Shown: positions 50,430 through 59,456 of the stretch, one piece after another
Layout of the letters: every line of letters begins with the position of its first letter
How positions within the stretch are numbered: the first letter of the stretch is position 1
Origin: Allobosea sp. ASV33
Lineage (GTDB): Bacteria > Pseudomonadota > Alphaproteobacteria > Rhizobiales > Beijerinckiaceae
Assembly (NCBI RefSeq): GCF_016428755.1
Contig: NZ_JAELTI010000002.1
Coordinates: forward strand, 86,254-150,253
Direction: 5' to 3'
DNA length: 64,000 bases
Translations under genes and position numbers: made by a program
The notes under the pieces: generated by a model
The model's input: only the letters and a program-made list of their open reading frames with translations
Databases searched by the model: none
Told to the model about the DNA's origin: nothing

Positions 50430-51484
50430 GATGCGAGCACCAGCGTAAGGGCGGGATCGAATCCGAGGCCGACGGTCGCGCCGGGCTCGAAGCGGTCATG
50501 CGCGCCGCTTTGCAAATCGACCGCAAGCACGCGGCCGCTGTCGAGCGCGACCTTGTAGCTGGTCTTGCCGCCGAGATACTGGCGATGCGCGATCCGGCCG
50601 GGCAGCGTGCCAGCGGTGCCGGGCTCGGCCAGAACGATGTCTTCTGGGCGGGCGACGAGCGTCGCCTTGCCAGCGGCGAGGGCGGCCGGTGCGCGCGCCG
50701 CAATCGCGATGCCGTCGAGCGCGATGGCCGCGGTCTCGCCGGCCTGGCGGGCCGCGGTCTCGATCGCGATAATATTGGCGCCGCCGACGAAATCCGCGAC
50801 ATAGCCGGTGCGCGGCTCGCGATAGATTTGCGCGGGCGTGCCGACCTGCTCCAGCCGGCCCTGGTTCATCACGCCGATCCGGTCGGACATGGCGAGCGCC
50901 TCCTCCCGGTCATGGGTGACGAAGACGGTGGTGATCCTCGCCTCGCGCTGGAGCTCGACGATGGTTTCGCGCACCTGGAGGCGCAGCTTGGCGTCGAGAT
51001 TGGAGAGCGGCTCGTCCATCAGCAGCACCTTCGGCTGGATGACGAGGGCACGCGCCAGGGCCACGCGCTGGCGCTGACCGCCGGAGAGCGCGGCCGGATG
51101 GCGGCCCCCGAGATGGCCGAGGCCGACGCGCTCCAGCGCCGCCTGGACCTTGGGCTTGATCGCGCTCTCCGCCTGTTTGCGGGCGCGCAGGCCATAGGCG
51201 ACGTTGTCGAACACGGTCTTGTCGGGGAAGAGCGCATAGTCCTGGAAGCACATGCCGATATCGCGCTTGTGCGGCGGCAGATGCGTTACTTCCGTGCCGC
51301 CGAAGCGCATATGGCCGCGCTGGGCCGGGACGAAGCCGGCGATGGTACGCAGGAGCGTGGTCTTGCCGCAGCCGGAGGGGCCGAGCAGCGTAAAGAACGA
51401 GCCGGGCTCGATCGTCAACGCCAGCCTGTCGATCACGCGCTGCCCGCCATAGGCGACGGCCAGATCCTCAATCTCAATGCCCAT
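50426..51484 (-). CDS. ABC importer ATPase of FbpC/PotA type
   Basis: A 352-residue ATPase with C-terminal TOBE-like regulatory domain. Walker A is GPSGCGKTT; the signature is ALSGGQRQRVALARAL; Walker B is LLMDEPLSNLDAKLR; H-loop THDREEALAMSDR. The TOBE part is around VARPEDIVLAEPG. The start at ATG 51484 gives MGIEIEDLAVAYGG; the open frame to 51811 has no conserved sequence. It is followed directly by the permease gene. Confidence 0.93.
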   Translation of the reverse strand: MGIEIEDLAVAYGGQRVIDRLALTIEPGSFFTLLGPSGCGKTTLLRTIAGFVPAQRGHMRFGGTEVTHLPPHKRDIGMCFQDYALFPDKTVFDNVAYGLRARKQAESAIKPKVQAALERVGLGHLGGRHPAALSGGQRQRVALARALVIQPKVLLMDEPLSNLDAKLRLQVRETIVELQREARITTVFVTHDREEALAMSDRIGVMNQGRLEQVGTPAQIYREPRTGYVADFVGGANIIAIETAARQAGETAAIALDGIAIAARAPAALAAGKATLVARPEDIVLAEPGTAGTLPGRIAHRQYLGGKTSYKVALDSGRVLAVDLQSGAHDRFEPGATVGLGFDPALTLVLAS

Positions 51485-51555
51485 CTCATCGTCCCCTCTC
51501 AACTGAAAGCTCCGGCGGATCGGCGCCGTCTCGGAGCAGATGTTCGGTGGCCAGC

Positions 51556-52356
51556 TCAGCGTGTCATGGTTTTCTCGACGAGGCGCAGCATCTCCCGATG
51601 GCGGGTGGGATCGCCGGCGGCCATGATGCGCTTGCCCGTCTTGTGGTCGACCGGCCGCCCTTCCCAGTCGGTGACGACGCCGCCGGCCCCTTCGATGATC
51701 GGGCGGAAGGGCGCGAAATCCCATAGCTTCAGGCGCGTGTCGAAAGCGGCATCGGTGCGCCCGCTCGCCAGCAGGCCGAAGCTCATGCAGGCGCCGCCCC
51801 AGATGCGCCATGCGGTCGCGGCGCGCATCGCATCGAGCGCGGGCGCCTCCTCAGCGTCGAAGAAATCGGGATTGCTGGCGGAGAGGATGGCCTCACTCAG
51901 GGCGCCGCAGGTGCGGGTGCGGCAGGGGCGGCCGTTATGCGTGGTGGGGCTGCCCTTGACGCCGATCCAGCGATCGCCGGTGATCGGATGGTCGATGATC
52001 CCCAGGATCGGTTCCCCCTCCTGCATCAGCGCGATCAGCGATCCGTAGACCGGTAGACCGGCGATGAAGGCGGCGGTGCCGTCGATCGGATCGAGCACCC
52101 AGACCAGATCGGCATCGCCATCGCCATCGGAGGGAGCTTCCTCTTCGCCGATGATGCCATGGCCCGGGAAACGATCGGCCAGCATCTCGCGCATGCGGCG
52201 TTCGATGCGGGCGTCGAGTGCCGTGACGAAGCTTTTGTCGGGCTTGACCTCGACATCCGGGCGGACACTGGCCGCGTCCCGCAGGATCGCACCGCTTTCC
52301 GTCGCGAGCTGGATGGCAAAGGCCAGCCACTCAGCCTGGTTGTTCCCGGTATGCAT
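51556..52356 (-). CDS. Inositol-monophosphatase/HisN-family phosphatase, second copy
   Basis: A 266-residue Mg-dependent phosphatase, first gene of the Fbp/Afu-type importer operon. Motifs: GEEEAP, VWVLDPIDGTAAFIAGLPVYG, and the C-terminal LWDFAPFRPIIEGAGG. It is visibly related to the phosphatase at 41921-42706 (for example shared DRWIG and PTxxNG positions), so the two are paralogues. In this setting it may dephosphorylate the imported ligand. The usual second Asp of motif B (W-D) is present in KLWDFAP. Confidence 0.87.
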   Translation of the reverse strand: MHTGNNQAEWLAFAIQLATESGAILRDAASVRPDVEVKPDKSFVTALDARIERRMREMLADRFPGHGIIGEEEAPSDGDGDADLVWVLDPIDGTAAFIAGLPVYGSLIALMQEGEPILGIIDHPITGDRWIGVKGSPTTHNGRPCRTRTCGALSEAILSASNPDFFDAEEAPALDAMRAATAWRIWGGACMSFGLLASGRTDAAFDTRLKLWDFAPFRPIIEGAGGVVTDWEGRPVDHKTGKRIMAAGDPTRHREMLRLVEKTMTR

Positions 52357-52498
52357 CCGCTATCCCCACCATCTGTAGAGGCGGCTTAGCATTTGTGGAT
52401 ATATGTGGCAATGTGGATTTATGACCGATTTATGGTGATCGCTGTTGCGCCCCCTGGGCTGGCGGTGCAATGAACCGATTCGCAGGAGGCGACAGCGC

Positions 52499-53275
52499 AT
52501 GTGGCAGGGCGAGAGAAGGCAGCGAATCCGTGCGCTTCTGGAGACATTCGGCAGCGTTTCGGTCGAGCGGCTCGCCCAGGAATTCAGCGTTTCCCACGAA
52601 TCGATCCGGCGTGATCTCGTCGCGATGGAGCAGGATGGCTCGTTGCGCCGGGTGCATGGCGGGGCCGTCGGCCTGACGGCGGAGCAGGATGCATCCTACG
52701 GCGCCCGCTCGACCGTCCGCCTGAAGGAGAAGCGCGCGATCGCGCAGGCCGCTATGGCGCTGATCAAGAGCGGTCAAACCCTGTTCCTCGACGGAGGGAC
52801 AACGACGGCAGCCCTGGCGGAAGAGCTCAAGAGCGTTCCCGAGCTGAACATCCTGACCAATTCCCTGGACGTCGCGACCACCATGGCGTCGACGCAGCAG
52901 AGGATGGGCAGCCGCGTGTTCCTCCTGGGCGGCGTGATCGTCCACGAGCCGCCGGAGACCGGCGGCCCCTCGACGATCAACGACATCTACCGGTTCAAGG
53001 CGGACCTCGCCCTTCTGTCGCCTTTCGGGGTCGACATCAACGGTGGGGCGACCAACTTCTTCGAGCACACCGCCGAGATCGCACGCGCCATGGTCGCCAA
53101 CGCGGCCTGCGTCGTCCTGATCGCCGATCATTCCAAGATCGGCGTGACCAGCCGCTTCCGCTTCTGCGAGCTCGATCGCGTTTCCGCAATCGTCACGGAC
53201 AGGAAGGCGAAAACGCTGCCTGCGCTGGCAGCGCTTTCGAGCACCGTCGAGCGCGTGATCGTTGCCCATACCTAG
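52499..53275 (+). CDS. DeoR/GlpR-family transcriptional regulator
   Basis: A 258-residue repressor. The N-terminal DeoR helix-turn-helix is RQRIRALLETFGSVSVERLAQEF, then VSHESIRRDLVAMEQDGSLRRVHGGA. The C-terminal sugar-phosphate isomerase-like sensor domain contains LFLDGGTTTAALAEEL and VVLIADHSKIGV. Members sense phosphorylated sugars or polyols. ATG 52499 is preceded by AGGAGG; a TTG at 52445 is less likely. It is divergent from the phosphatase/importer operon across about 142 bp and probably represses it. Confidence 0.93.
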   Translation: MWQGERRQRIRALLETFGSVSVERLAQEFSVSHESIRRDLVAMEQDGSLRRVHGGAVGLTAEQDASYGARSTVRLKEKRAIAQAAMALIKSGQTLFLDGGTTTAALAEELKSVPELNILTNSLDVATTMASTQQRMGSRVFLLGGVIVHEPPETGGPSTINDIYRFKADLALLSPFGVDINGGATNFFEHTAEIARAMVANAACVVLIADHSKIGVTSRFRFCELDRVSAIVTDRKAKTLPALAALSSTVERVIVAHT

Positions 53276-53420
53276 CTTGACGATGTTTTCTGACTCGGCG
53301 CAGCTCAGACCCGTTTGATCCTGCGCACTTGGGTCCGCTTTCAGGCAACCCGTCTATTTCCGCTCCTGGCGCTAACTGCTTCAGCTGAAGCTTGCGCACG
53401 GCGAAGGCGCCGAGGTGGCC

Positions 53421-54350
53421 TCAACCTGGGACGCCGGCTATCTTGGGAAGAGCTTCGCAGCGGGTTGAAAACAGGCGTTCTCCGATAAAATCGACGAAGA
53501 CGCGGACCTTCGGCGAGAGATTGCGGCTGGAAGGCCAGATCAGGCTGAAATGGCCGGGGGCATCGATTCGTTCGTCGAGCAGGGTGTGGAGTTCGCCCTT
53601 CGCCAGCGGATCACGCGCCAGAAAATCCGGCATGCAGCCGATACCGAGGCCGGCGATGGTAGCGCCGCGCAGCGCCTCCATGTTGTTGCAGGTCAAGACC
53701 GTGCGTGGGCGAAACTCCGGTTCTCCAGCCGGCAACGTGAGTGGCCACGCTTGAATCTTGCCGCTGTTGGGAAAACGGAAGCGGACACCGAGATGCCTGT
53801 CGAGATCGCACGGCCACTCTGGCTTCCCGTGGCGCTCCAGATAGGATGGCGCGGCGCAGAGCAGCAGCTGGAATGGGCGCAGGCGCCGCACCATCAGGCG
53901 CGAATCCGGGAGATCCCCGCTACGAATCGCGACATCGACGCCCTCGTCGATCAGATCGACGAGGCGATCGTTGAAATCGAGGTCTACCTCGACTTCAGGA
54001 TAGCGCGCCATGAACTCCGGCAGAACCGGCAAGAGCAGGTGATAGCTCACGATCGGTGCGCTGACCCGCAAGCGTCCACGCGGCACATCCATCGCGCGAG
54101 CGAGCATCGCGCGAGCGTCGTCGAGATCATCCAGAATGCGCCGGCAGCGCTCGTGGAAAACGCGCCCCTCCTCGGTCAGCCGCAGGCTGCGGGTCGAACG
54201 CTGGAACAGGCGGATGCCGAGCTGCTGTTCGAGCTTGGTCACGGCCTTGCCGACCGCCGACGCGGAAAGCCCGAGCACGCGCCCCGCCGCGACGAAGCTG
54301 CCGAGATCGGCGGTCCGTACAAAGGCCGTCAGGCCGGTCAGCGAATCCAA
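53421..54350 (-). CDS. LysR-family transcriptional regulator
   Basis: A 309-residue regulator. The winged helix is LTAFVRTADLGSFVAAGRVLGLSASAVGKAVTKLEQQLG, trimmed here to its core GSFVAAGRVLGLSASAV, followed by RLFQRSTRSLRLTEEG. A periplasmic-binding-protein-like effector domain follows, ending near RVFVDFIGERLF. It is divergent from the MFS gene across 157 bp and most likely controls that gene. Confidence 0.93.
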   Translation of the reverse strand: MDSLTGLTAFVRTADLGSFVAAGRVLGLSASAVGKAVTKLEQQLGIRLFQRSTRSLRLTEEGRVFHERCRRILDDLDDARAMLARAMDVPRGRLRVSAPIVSYHLLLPVLPEFMARYPEVEVDLDFNDRLVDLIDEGVDVAIRSGDLPDSRLMVRRLRPFQLLLCAAPSYLERHGKPEWPCDLDRHLGVRFRFPNSGKIQAWPLTLPAGEPEFRPRTVLTCNNMEALRGATIAGLGIGCMPDFLARDPLAKGELHTLLDERIDAPGHFSLIWPSSRNLSPKVRVFVDFIGERLFSTRCEALPKIAGVPG

Positions 54351-54507
54351 GCTGCTCCTCCTGATATGAAATCATTCGAGCGTTTTCTTCCGATATGATC
54401 GGATCATGCAGCCACTTGGCTTCGATTGCATCAATAATATCCTGCTCCGACACAAAGGCGAGCGCCGACTGGGTAGCAGCGCCGTCATCGGACGGGACAT
54501 TCCATTC

Positions 54508-56055
54508 ATGACACAAACCATCACGCGGCCGAGCGCGACCGGGCAAGCGCTCGTGCTCCTCTCCGTCTGCCTTGCCGCTGCCGCGATGCCGCTAACCTTC
54601 ACAGGGCCGGCTGTCGCGCTTCCTGCCATCGGCAAGACGCTGGGCGGCAGCCCGATCGCGCTCAACTGGGTCACTAACGCCTTCATGCTGACCTTCGGAT
54701 CGAGCCTGATGGCAGCGGGCGGACTCGCGGATGCCTACGGCCGCAAGCGCGTCTTCCTTATCGGTGTCGGCGCATTCGGCATGCTTTCCATGGCACTGGC
54801 CGTTGCACCTGACATATTCTGGTTCGATCTGGGGCGGGCGGCCCAGGGCATCGCTGCGGCGGCCGCTTTTTCCGGCGGCATGGCGGCGCTCGCGCAGGAA
54901 TTCGACGGGCGCGCGCGCATCCGTGCTTTCAGCATCGTCGGCACGAGTTTTGGTGTCGGCCTTTCCTTCGGACCAATTGCGTCGGGATTGATGATTGACG
55001 CCTTCGGCTGGCGTAGCATTTTTGGGCTCGTGGTCGTTCTGGCGGCGCTGGCGCTGGCGCTCGGCGCGCGCTTCCTGCGCGAAACGCGCGACCCGGGCGC
55101 CGCCGGCCTCGATTGGCCCGGCGCGCTCAGCTTCACCCTGGCCCTGGCGCTCTTTACTTATGGTGTCCTGCTGGCGCCGGAGCGCGGCTGGACCGAGCCA
55201 ACCGTGATGAGCCTTTTGGCGGGTTCCGCCGCGCTGTTTATCACCTTTGGGGTGATCGAACGGCGTGTCGCTCGGCCGATGCTTGACCTCACCTTGTTCC
55301 GCTACCCCCGCTTCGTCGGCGTGCAGTTACTCGCTGCGGCGCCTGCCTACGCCTTCGTCGTGCTGCTGATCCTGCTGCCGGTGCGCTTCATCGGAATCGA
55401 GGGCCTGAGCGAGATCGCTGCCGGCCAGCTGATGATCGCACTCTCCGCGCCGTTGCTGGCTCTCCCTTTCGCGGCTGGCCTGCTGACGCGCTGGTTCGCT
55501 TCGGCGACGATCTGTGGCGTCGGCCTGTTGATCTGCGCTGTCGGCTTGTTCTGGCTGAGCTGCGTGCCGCTTGGAGGCCAGTCGATGGATATCGTCCTGC
55601 CAATGGCATTGATCGGCATCGGTATCAGCCTACCCTGGGGACTGATGGATGGGCTTGCTGTCAGCGTCGTGCCCAAAGAGCGCGCCGGCATGGCGACCGG
55701 CATTTTCAGTACGACCCGTGTCGCCGGCGAAGGTGTGGCGCTGGCCGTGGTCAGCGCCGTGTTATCCGCCTTGACGGCAGGGCATCTGGCGGCTGGTGCG
55801 GCGGCAGCACATGCGGGCCCGGCAGCCCAGTTGCTCATCACCGGCGATATCGAGGCCGCGACCGCGTTGCCGCTGATGAGTCGCGCGGCGCTTTTGCAGA
55901 GCTATGGCGACGCCTTCGCGACATTACTCCTGATCCTCTGCGCCATCACAATCCTTACCGCTATCGTCGTCTTCGCTTTCCTCGGCCGAAGGGCGGAACA
56001 AGGAACCGAGCCAGTGGTGGTGGAGGAAGACCGTCTCTGCACATCGGAAGCCTGA
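54508..56055 (+). CDS. MFS drug-efflux transporter, DHA2 (14-helix) type
   Basis: A 515-residue proton-driven exporter. Motif A is LADAYGRKRVF; about fourteen hydrophobic helices are visible, and the long form with the FGVGLSFGPIASGLM segment (antiporter motif C-like) fits the DHA2 group. The start at 54508 (MTQTITRPSATG) begins shortly before the first helix; the frame opens earlier at 54406 without conserved sequence. The divergent LysR gene is the likely regulator. The 244 bp after it hold nothing recognised apart from an AT-rich patch before the GNAT gene. Confidence 0.92.
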   Translation: MTQTITRPSATGQALVLLSVCLAAAAMPLTFTGPAVALPAIGKTLGGSPIALNWVTNAFMLTFGSSLMAAGGLADAYGRKRVFLIGVGAFGMLSMALAVAPDIFWFDLGRAAQGIAAAAAFSGGMAALAQEFDGRARIRAFSIVGTSFGVGLSFGPIASGLMIDAFGWRSIFGLVVVLAALALALGARFLRETRDPGAAGLDWPGALSFTLALALFTYGVLLAPERGWTEPTVMSLLAGSAALFITFGVIERRVARPMLDLTLFRYPRFVGVQLLAAAPAYAFVVLLILLPVRFIGIEGLSEIAAGQLMIALSAPLLALPFAAGLLTRWFASATICGVGLLICAVGLFWLSCVPLGGQSMDIVLPMALIGIGISLPWGLMDGLAVSVVPKERAGMATGIFSTTRVAGEGVALAVVSAVLSALTAGHLAAGAAAAHAGPAAQLLITGDIEAATALPLMSRAALLQSYGDAFATLLLILCAITILTAIVVFAFLGRRAEQGTEPVVVEEDRLCTSEA

Positions 56056-56299
56056 CTCGGAAATGGCGCAAAGCGATATCGCACGGAATCCGCATCAAGA
56101 CCGTTTCTCTTGGCGATGACGAAGGCTTCAAGGAGCGTCAGACTTCGCATGGCGGTCGCCAGAGCCAGGGTACTGACGCGAGAGAGGCAACTCCGTACCG
56201 CCGCCGCGATAAAGTATAGACATTTGAACTCCGCGATGCCAAACAGGCCGCCGTCACGCGCATCGGCCGAGGGCCTGTAGGCAAATTGAGGAACCGATC

Positions 56300-56728
56300 A
56301 TGCAACTAACGATCGGAAGCGCCGAGCCGAGGGATGAGCAAGCGGTCTGCGCCTTATGGCGGGCCTGCGATCTGGTCGCGAACTACAACGACCCGAAGGC
56401 GGACTTTGAGTTCGCCAAAGCCGGAGAGTGCTCCGACGTCCTCGTCGGCCGGAATTCAGAGGGCTCGATCTGCGGCAGTGTGATGGTGGGGCACGACGGT
56501 CATCGGGGATGGCTGTATTATGTAGCCTCTGATCCCACTCGTCGTGGCGCTGGTTTCGGTCGGCAGATGGTTGCAGCCGGCGAAGATTGGCTTCGCCAAA
56601 GAGGTGTCGTAAAGGTCCAGCTCCTTGTCAGAGAGACGAATACGAAGGTGATTTCCTTCTATGAGCATCTCGGCTTCGAAGTCGCGCCGCGAACCGTTAT
56701 GGCAAAGTGGCTGATCGAAACCCCTTAG
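56300..56728 (+). CDS. GNAT-family acetyltransferase (YpeA type)
   Basis: A 142-residue acetyl-CoA-dependent N-acyltransferase. The acetyl-CoA loop is DPTRRGAGFGRQMV (Q/R-x-x-G-x-G/A), followed by the beta-bulge strand VQLLVRETNTKVISFYEHLGFE. The whole pattern resembles YpeA, whose substrate is unknown. GAGGAACC precedes the ATG. It lies between two MFS genes and is probably transcribed separately. Confidence 0.9.
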   Translation: MQLTIGSAEPRDEQAVCALWRACDLVANYNDPKADFEFAKAGECSDVLVGRNSEGSICGSVMVGHDGHRGWLYYVASDPTRRGAGFGRQMVAAGEDWLRQRGVVKVQLLVRETNTKVISFYEHLGFEVAPRTVMAKWLIETP

Positions 56729-56779
56729 GTCTGCAGCTTTCCGCCTTTTGGTTCGAAGCCGATACCCGACCTGGCATCC

Positions 56780-58024
56780 ATGCGCGCGATTCTGAAGCGG
56801 TTTTTCCCTGGCGGGCCATCGGGTTGGATTGTTTTTCGAAACAGGGATTTCCGGCTGTTCGCGGCCAGCCGCGTGCTCTCGGGCATCGCATTCCAGATGC
56901 AGGCCGTAGCAATTGGTTGGTTCATCTATGATGTGACGCGATCGCCATTCGCCCTTGGCCTGGCTGGGCTCGCCAGCTTCCTGCCGGTGATCTTGTGTGC
57001 TCCGATCACCGGCTACGTTGCCGATACGTTCGATCGCCGGATCGTCGCCGCAGTCGCCTACGGCATTCAGACTGCGGCAAGCCTGCTCCTTCTTGCACTC
57101 GCGAAATGGGGTTCCGGCGCAATCTGGCCGATTTATCTCCTGGTCGTCATGATTGGGACGGCCCGCGCTTTCGCCACTCCGGCGATTCAGGCGCTGCTGC
57201 CGACATTGGTTCCTCGCGAACTCTTCAGCGCCGCCATCGCCGGCAACGCGTCCCTGGCGCAGGGCGCTGCGGTGATGGGCCCTGCATTCGGAGGACTCCT
57301 ATATGCCCTGGGGCCGTCGACGGTCTTTGGCATTGCCGGATTGGGCTACGCGCTGGCCAGCCTTTTGATCGCCGCGACGCATTCGCGATCCGAGCCGCAT
57401 GCCGTGCGGCCGCCGCTGACCTGGGCGGTCTTCACCGCGGGGTTGTCGTTCATCTGGTCACAGCCGGTCATGCTGGGTGCGATCAGCCTGGATCTGCTCG
57501 CGGTTCTGTTCGGCGGAGCGGTTGCGCTGTTGCCGATCTTCGCCGCGGAGATTCTGCATGTCGGGCCCTTGGGGCTTGGCGCGCTGAGAAGCATGCCTGC
57601 GGCCGGGGCCGTCGTGATGGCGATCATGCTCGCCACCTGGCCGCTTCAACATCACGTCGGCCGGCGCATGCTGCTGGCTGTCGCGGTGTTCGGCCTAGCC
57701 ACAATCATCTTCGGATTGTCGACGTCGCTCCCGCTGTCGATGGCCTGCCTGTTCGTCGCCGGATCGGCCGACATGGTCAGCGTCTACGTCCGTCAAAGCC
57801 TCGTCCAAGGCGAGACGCCGGATGCATTGCGCGGCCGCGTTTCCGCCGTGAACAGCGTTTTCATCGGCGCTTCGAACGAACTGGGAGAGTTCGAGTCCGG
57901 GATGCTGGCTGGGCTTATAGGCACCATGCCGGCGGTGGTGTTCGGAGGGTTGGCCACCATCTGCATTGCAGCCGCCTGGGCGCGTCTCTTCCCTGCGCTG
58001 AGGGAGCGAGACAAGCTCATCTAG
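56780..58024 (+). CDS. MFS transporter (EntS/MFS_3-like, 12 helices)
   Basis: A 414-residue inner-membrane transporter. The N-terminus (NRDFRLFAASRVLSGIAFQMQAVAIGWFIYD in outline) and the YVADTFDRRIV loop are typical of the group containing the enterobactin exporter EntS and macrolide exporters. The VRQSLVQGETPDALRGRVSAVNSVFIGASNELGEFESG region is characteristic. Export is likely; substrate unknown. It starts 51 bp after the GNAT gene. The following 197 bp contain no gene. Confidence 0.9.
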   Translation: MRAILKRFFPGGPSGWIVFRNRDFRLFAASRVLSGIAFQMQAVAIGWFIYDVTRSPFALGLAGLASFLPVILCAPITGYVADTFDRRIVAAVAYGIQTAASLLLLALAKWGSGAIWPIYLLVVMIGTARAFATPAIQALLPTLVPRELFSAAIAGNASLAQGAAVMGPAFGGLLYALGPSTVFGIAGLGYALASLLIAATHSRSEPHAVRPPLTWAVFTAGLSFIWSQPVMLGAISLDLLAVLFGGAVALLPIFAAEILHVGPLGLGALRSMPAAGAVVMAIMLATWPLQHHVGRRMLLAVAVFGLATIIFGLSTSLPLSMACLFVAGSADMVSVYVRQSLVQGETPDALRGRVSAVNSVFIGASNELGEFESGMLAGLIGTMPAVVFGGLATICIAAAWARLFPALRERDKLI

Positions 58025-58221
58025 GGGGTGAATTTGATGCCAGGGCTTACCGGCTTAGGTTTTCTTCTGGAGCAAACTTAAAGCTAGCTTCTGCGAGCGC
58101 TCGGGACGGCGGTTTTCGTCTCTTAGCTGACCGACATAGAGAACCATTCTCCCCGGCCCCGATGTCATAACGCGCATCGATCGGCTCGGCCGGGTCTGAA
58201 ACTGGTACACGGGGTTGTGGC

Positions 58222-59250
58222 ATGATCGATCGCAGAACGCTGCTTGCCCTCGCAACCGTCGCGACTGCGGGCATCAGGCCGGCTCTTGCCCAGAACGCCC
58301 CGTTGCGGGTTGGCTATGTGCCGGTCATCGGGGCGAGCGCGCTGTTCGTTCTTGCCGGCGACGGATCGGCGAAGGAGGCGGGCCTCGACCTCAAGCTGAG
58401 CAAGTTCGATTCAGGTCCCAACGCGATTCAGGCTTTCGCGTCCGGTACCATCGACATCCTGGTGATCGGCGTCGCTCCGGTTGCGGTTGCCCGGTCTCGC
58501 GGCCTCGCGGCCTCGGTCGTTTCTGCAGGCGCGGTCGGGGGCACGGCTTTCCTCGCAGGGCCCAGCCTTGCCAAGGCGTTCGCCGACAATGGCAGCGATC
58601 CTGCGAAGGCCTTCGCTGCGTTTCGCTCTGCGGCCGGCCGAAAGGCGAAGCTGGGTACCCTTCCACCGGGAGGCGTCCCAACCGTTGCGCTGCATCACTG
58701 GCTCTGGAAGGTTGGGAATGTCGATCGCGCCGATGTCGAGATCGTCAACATGGGCATCGAGGTGGTGCAGCAGGCCATGCTGACCGGCGCCATCGACGGC
58801 GGCACGCTGCTGGAGCCCTCGGCCACGCTGGTCCCGGAGCGCGACCCGCGGGTCAAGCGCATCGTCAACTCGCCCGATATGTTTCCGAACATTCCGGGGG
58901 TCGTGGTGGCGGCCTCGGGCGAACTTCAGAAAACCCGCCCGGAAGTGGTTGATCGCTTCGTCGCGCTGTTCCACCGCGCGACCGAGCTGGTTCGCGCCGA
59001 TCCGAAGAAGGCGGCCCCGTTCGTCCTCGCCGCGCTCGGGGGAGACCTCGTCTCCGAGACGACCATCGCCAACGCGCTGGTGTCGCCAGCCGTGAGCTTC
59101 GTCAACGATCCCGCCAAAATCCGGCAGGCGACTGAGGCGCTGCTCGCCTATCAGGTCGAGCTCGGCGATTTCCAGAAGGCGCCGCCACTGGACGGGCTCT
59201 TCGACCAGGCCGCCTATGAGCGCGGCATCCGCACGCCGCTCGGACGCTGA
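58222..59250 (+). CDS. Orphan SsuA/NitT-type periplasmic binding protein
   Basis: A 342-residue binding protein of the NMT1/SsuA/TauA superfamily, which serves importers of sulfonates, nitrate, taurine and pyrimidines. The signal is Tat-like (IDRRTLLALATVATAGIRPALAQ). Family traits are LRVGYVPVIGASALFVL, FASGTIDILVIGVAPVAVA and MLTGAIDGGTLLEPSA. Its own permease and ATPase genes are absent: a terminator follows and the next genes encode a different type of importer. It may feed a transporter encoded elsewhere. Confidence 0.88.
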   Translation: MIDRRTLLALATVATAGIRPALAQNAPLRVGYVPVIGASALFVLAGDGSAKEAGLDLKLSKFDSGPNAIQAFASGTIDILVIGVAPVAVARSRGLAASVVSAGAVGGTAFLAGPSLAKAFADNGSDPAKAFAAFRSAAGRKAKLGTLPPGGVPTVALHHWLWKVGNVDRADVEIVNMGIEVVQQAMLTGAIDGGTLLEPSATLVPERDPRVKRIVNSPDMFPNIPGVVVAASGELQKTRPEVVDRFVALFHRATELVRADPKKAAPFVLAALGGDLVSETTIANALVSPAVSFVNDPAKIRQATEALLAYQVELGDFQKAPPLDGLFDQAAYERGIRTPLGR

Positions 59251-59315
59251 CACCGCAACGAAGGCGTTCGCCTGCAGCTTACACCCCACTCATCTGGCTC
59301 GCACCGATGTGCTGC

Positions 59316-59342
59316 GCCCCGGAGCAAAAATTGCTCCGGGGC
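59316..59342 (+). terminator. Intrinsic terminator after the SsuA-like gene
   Basis: GCCCCGGAGCAA and TTGCTCCGGGGC are perfect 12-bp arms around an AAA loop, 65 bp after the stop. The tail CGTTCTTGG is only moderately T-rich. It separates the orphan binding-protein gene from the peptide-type importer. Confidence 0.8.
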
Positions 59343-59456
59343 CGTTCTTGGAAAGAGCATCCGCATCCAAAGAGCGAGGTATTTGAAGACCTTTTCCAAT
59401 ATTGCCGCGATAACTTGGCGCCAATCCCGATATTCGACACATAGGGCGCTATTTTC

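Noticed and set aside
47708..51484. Ferric iron importer fbpABC
   Set aside because: Possible by family, but no Fur-like site or paired binding tyrosines were identified, and the linked phosphatase and DeoR regulator point to a phosphorylated organic substrate.
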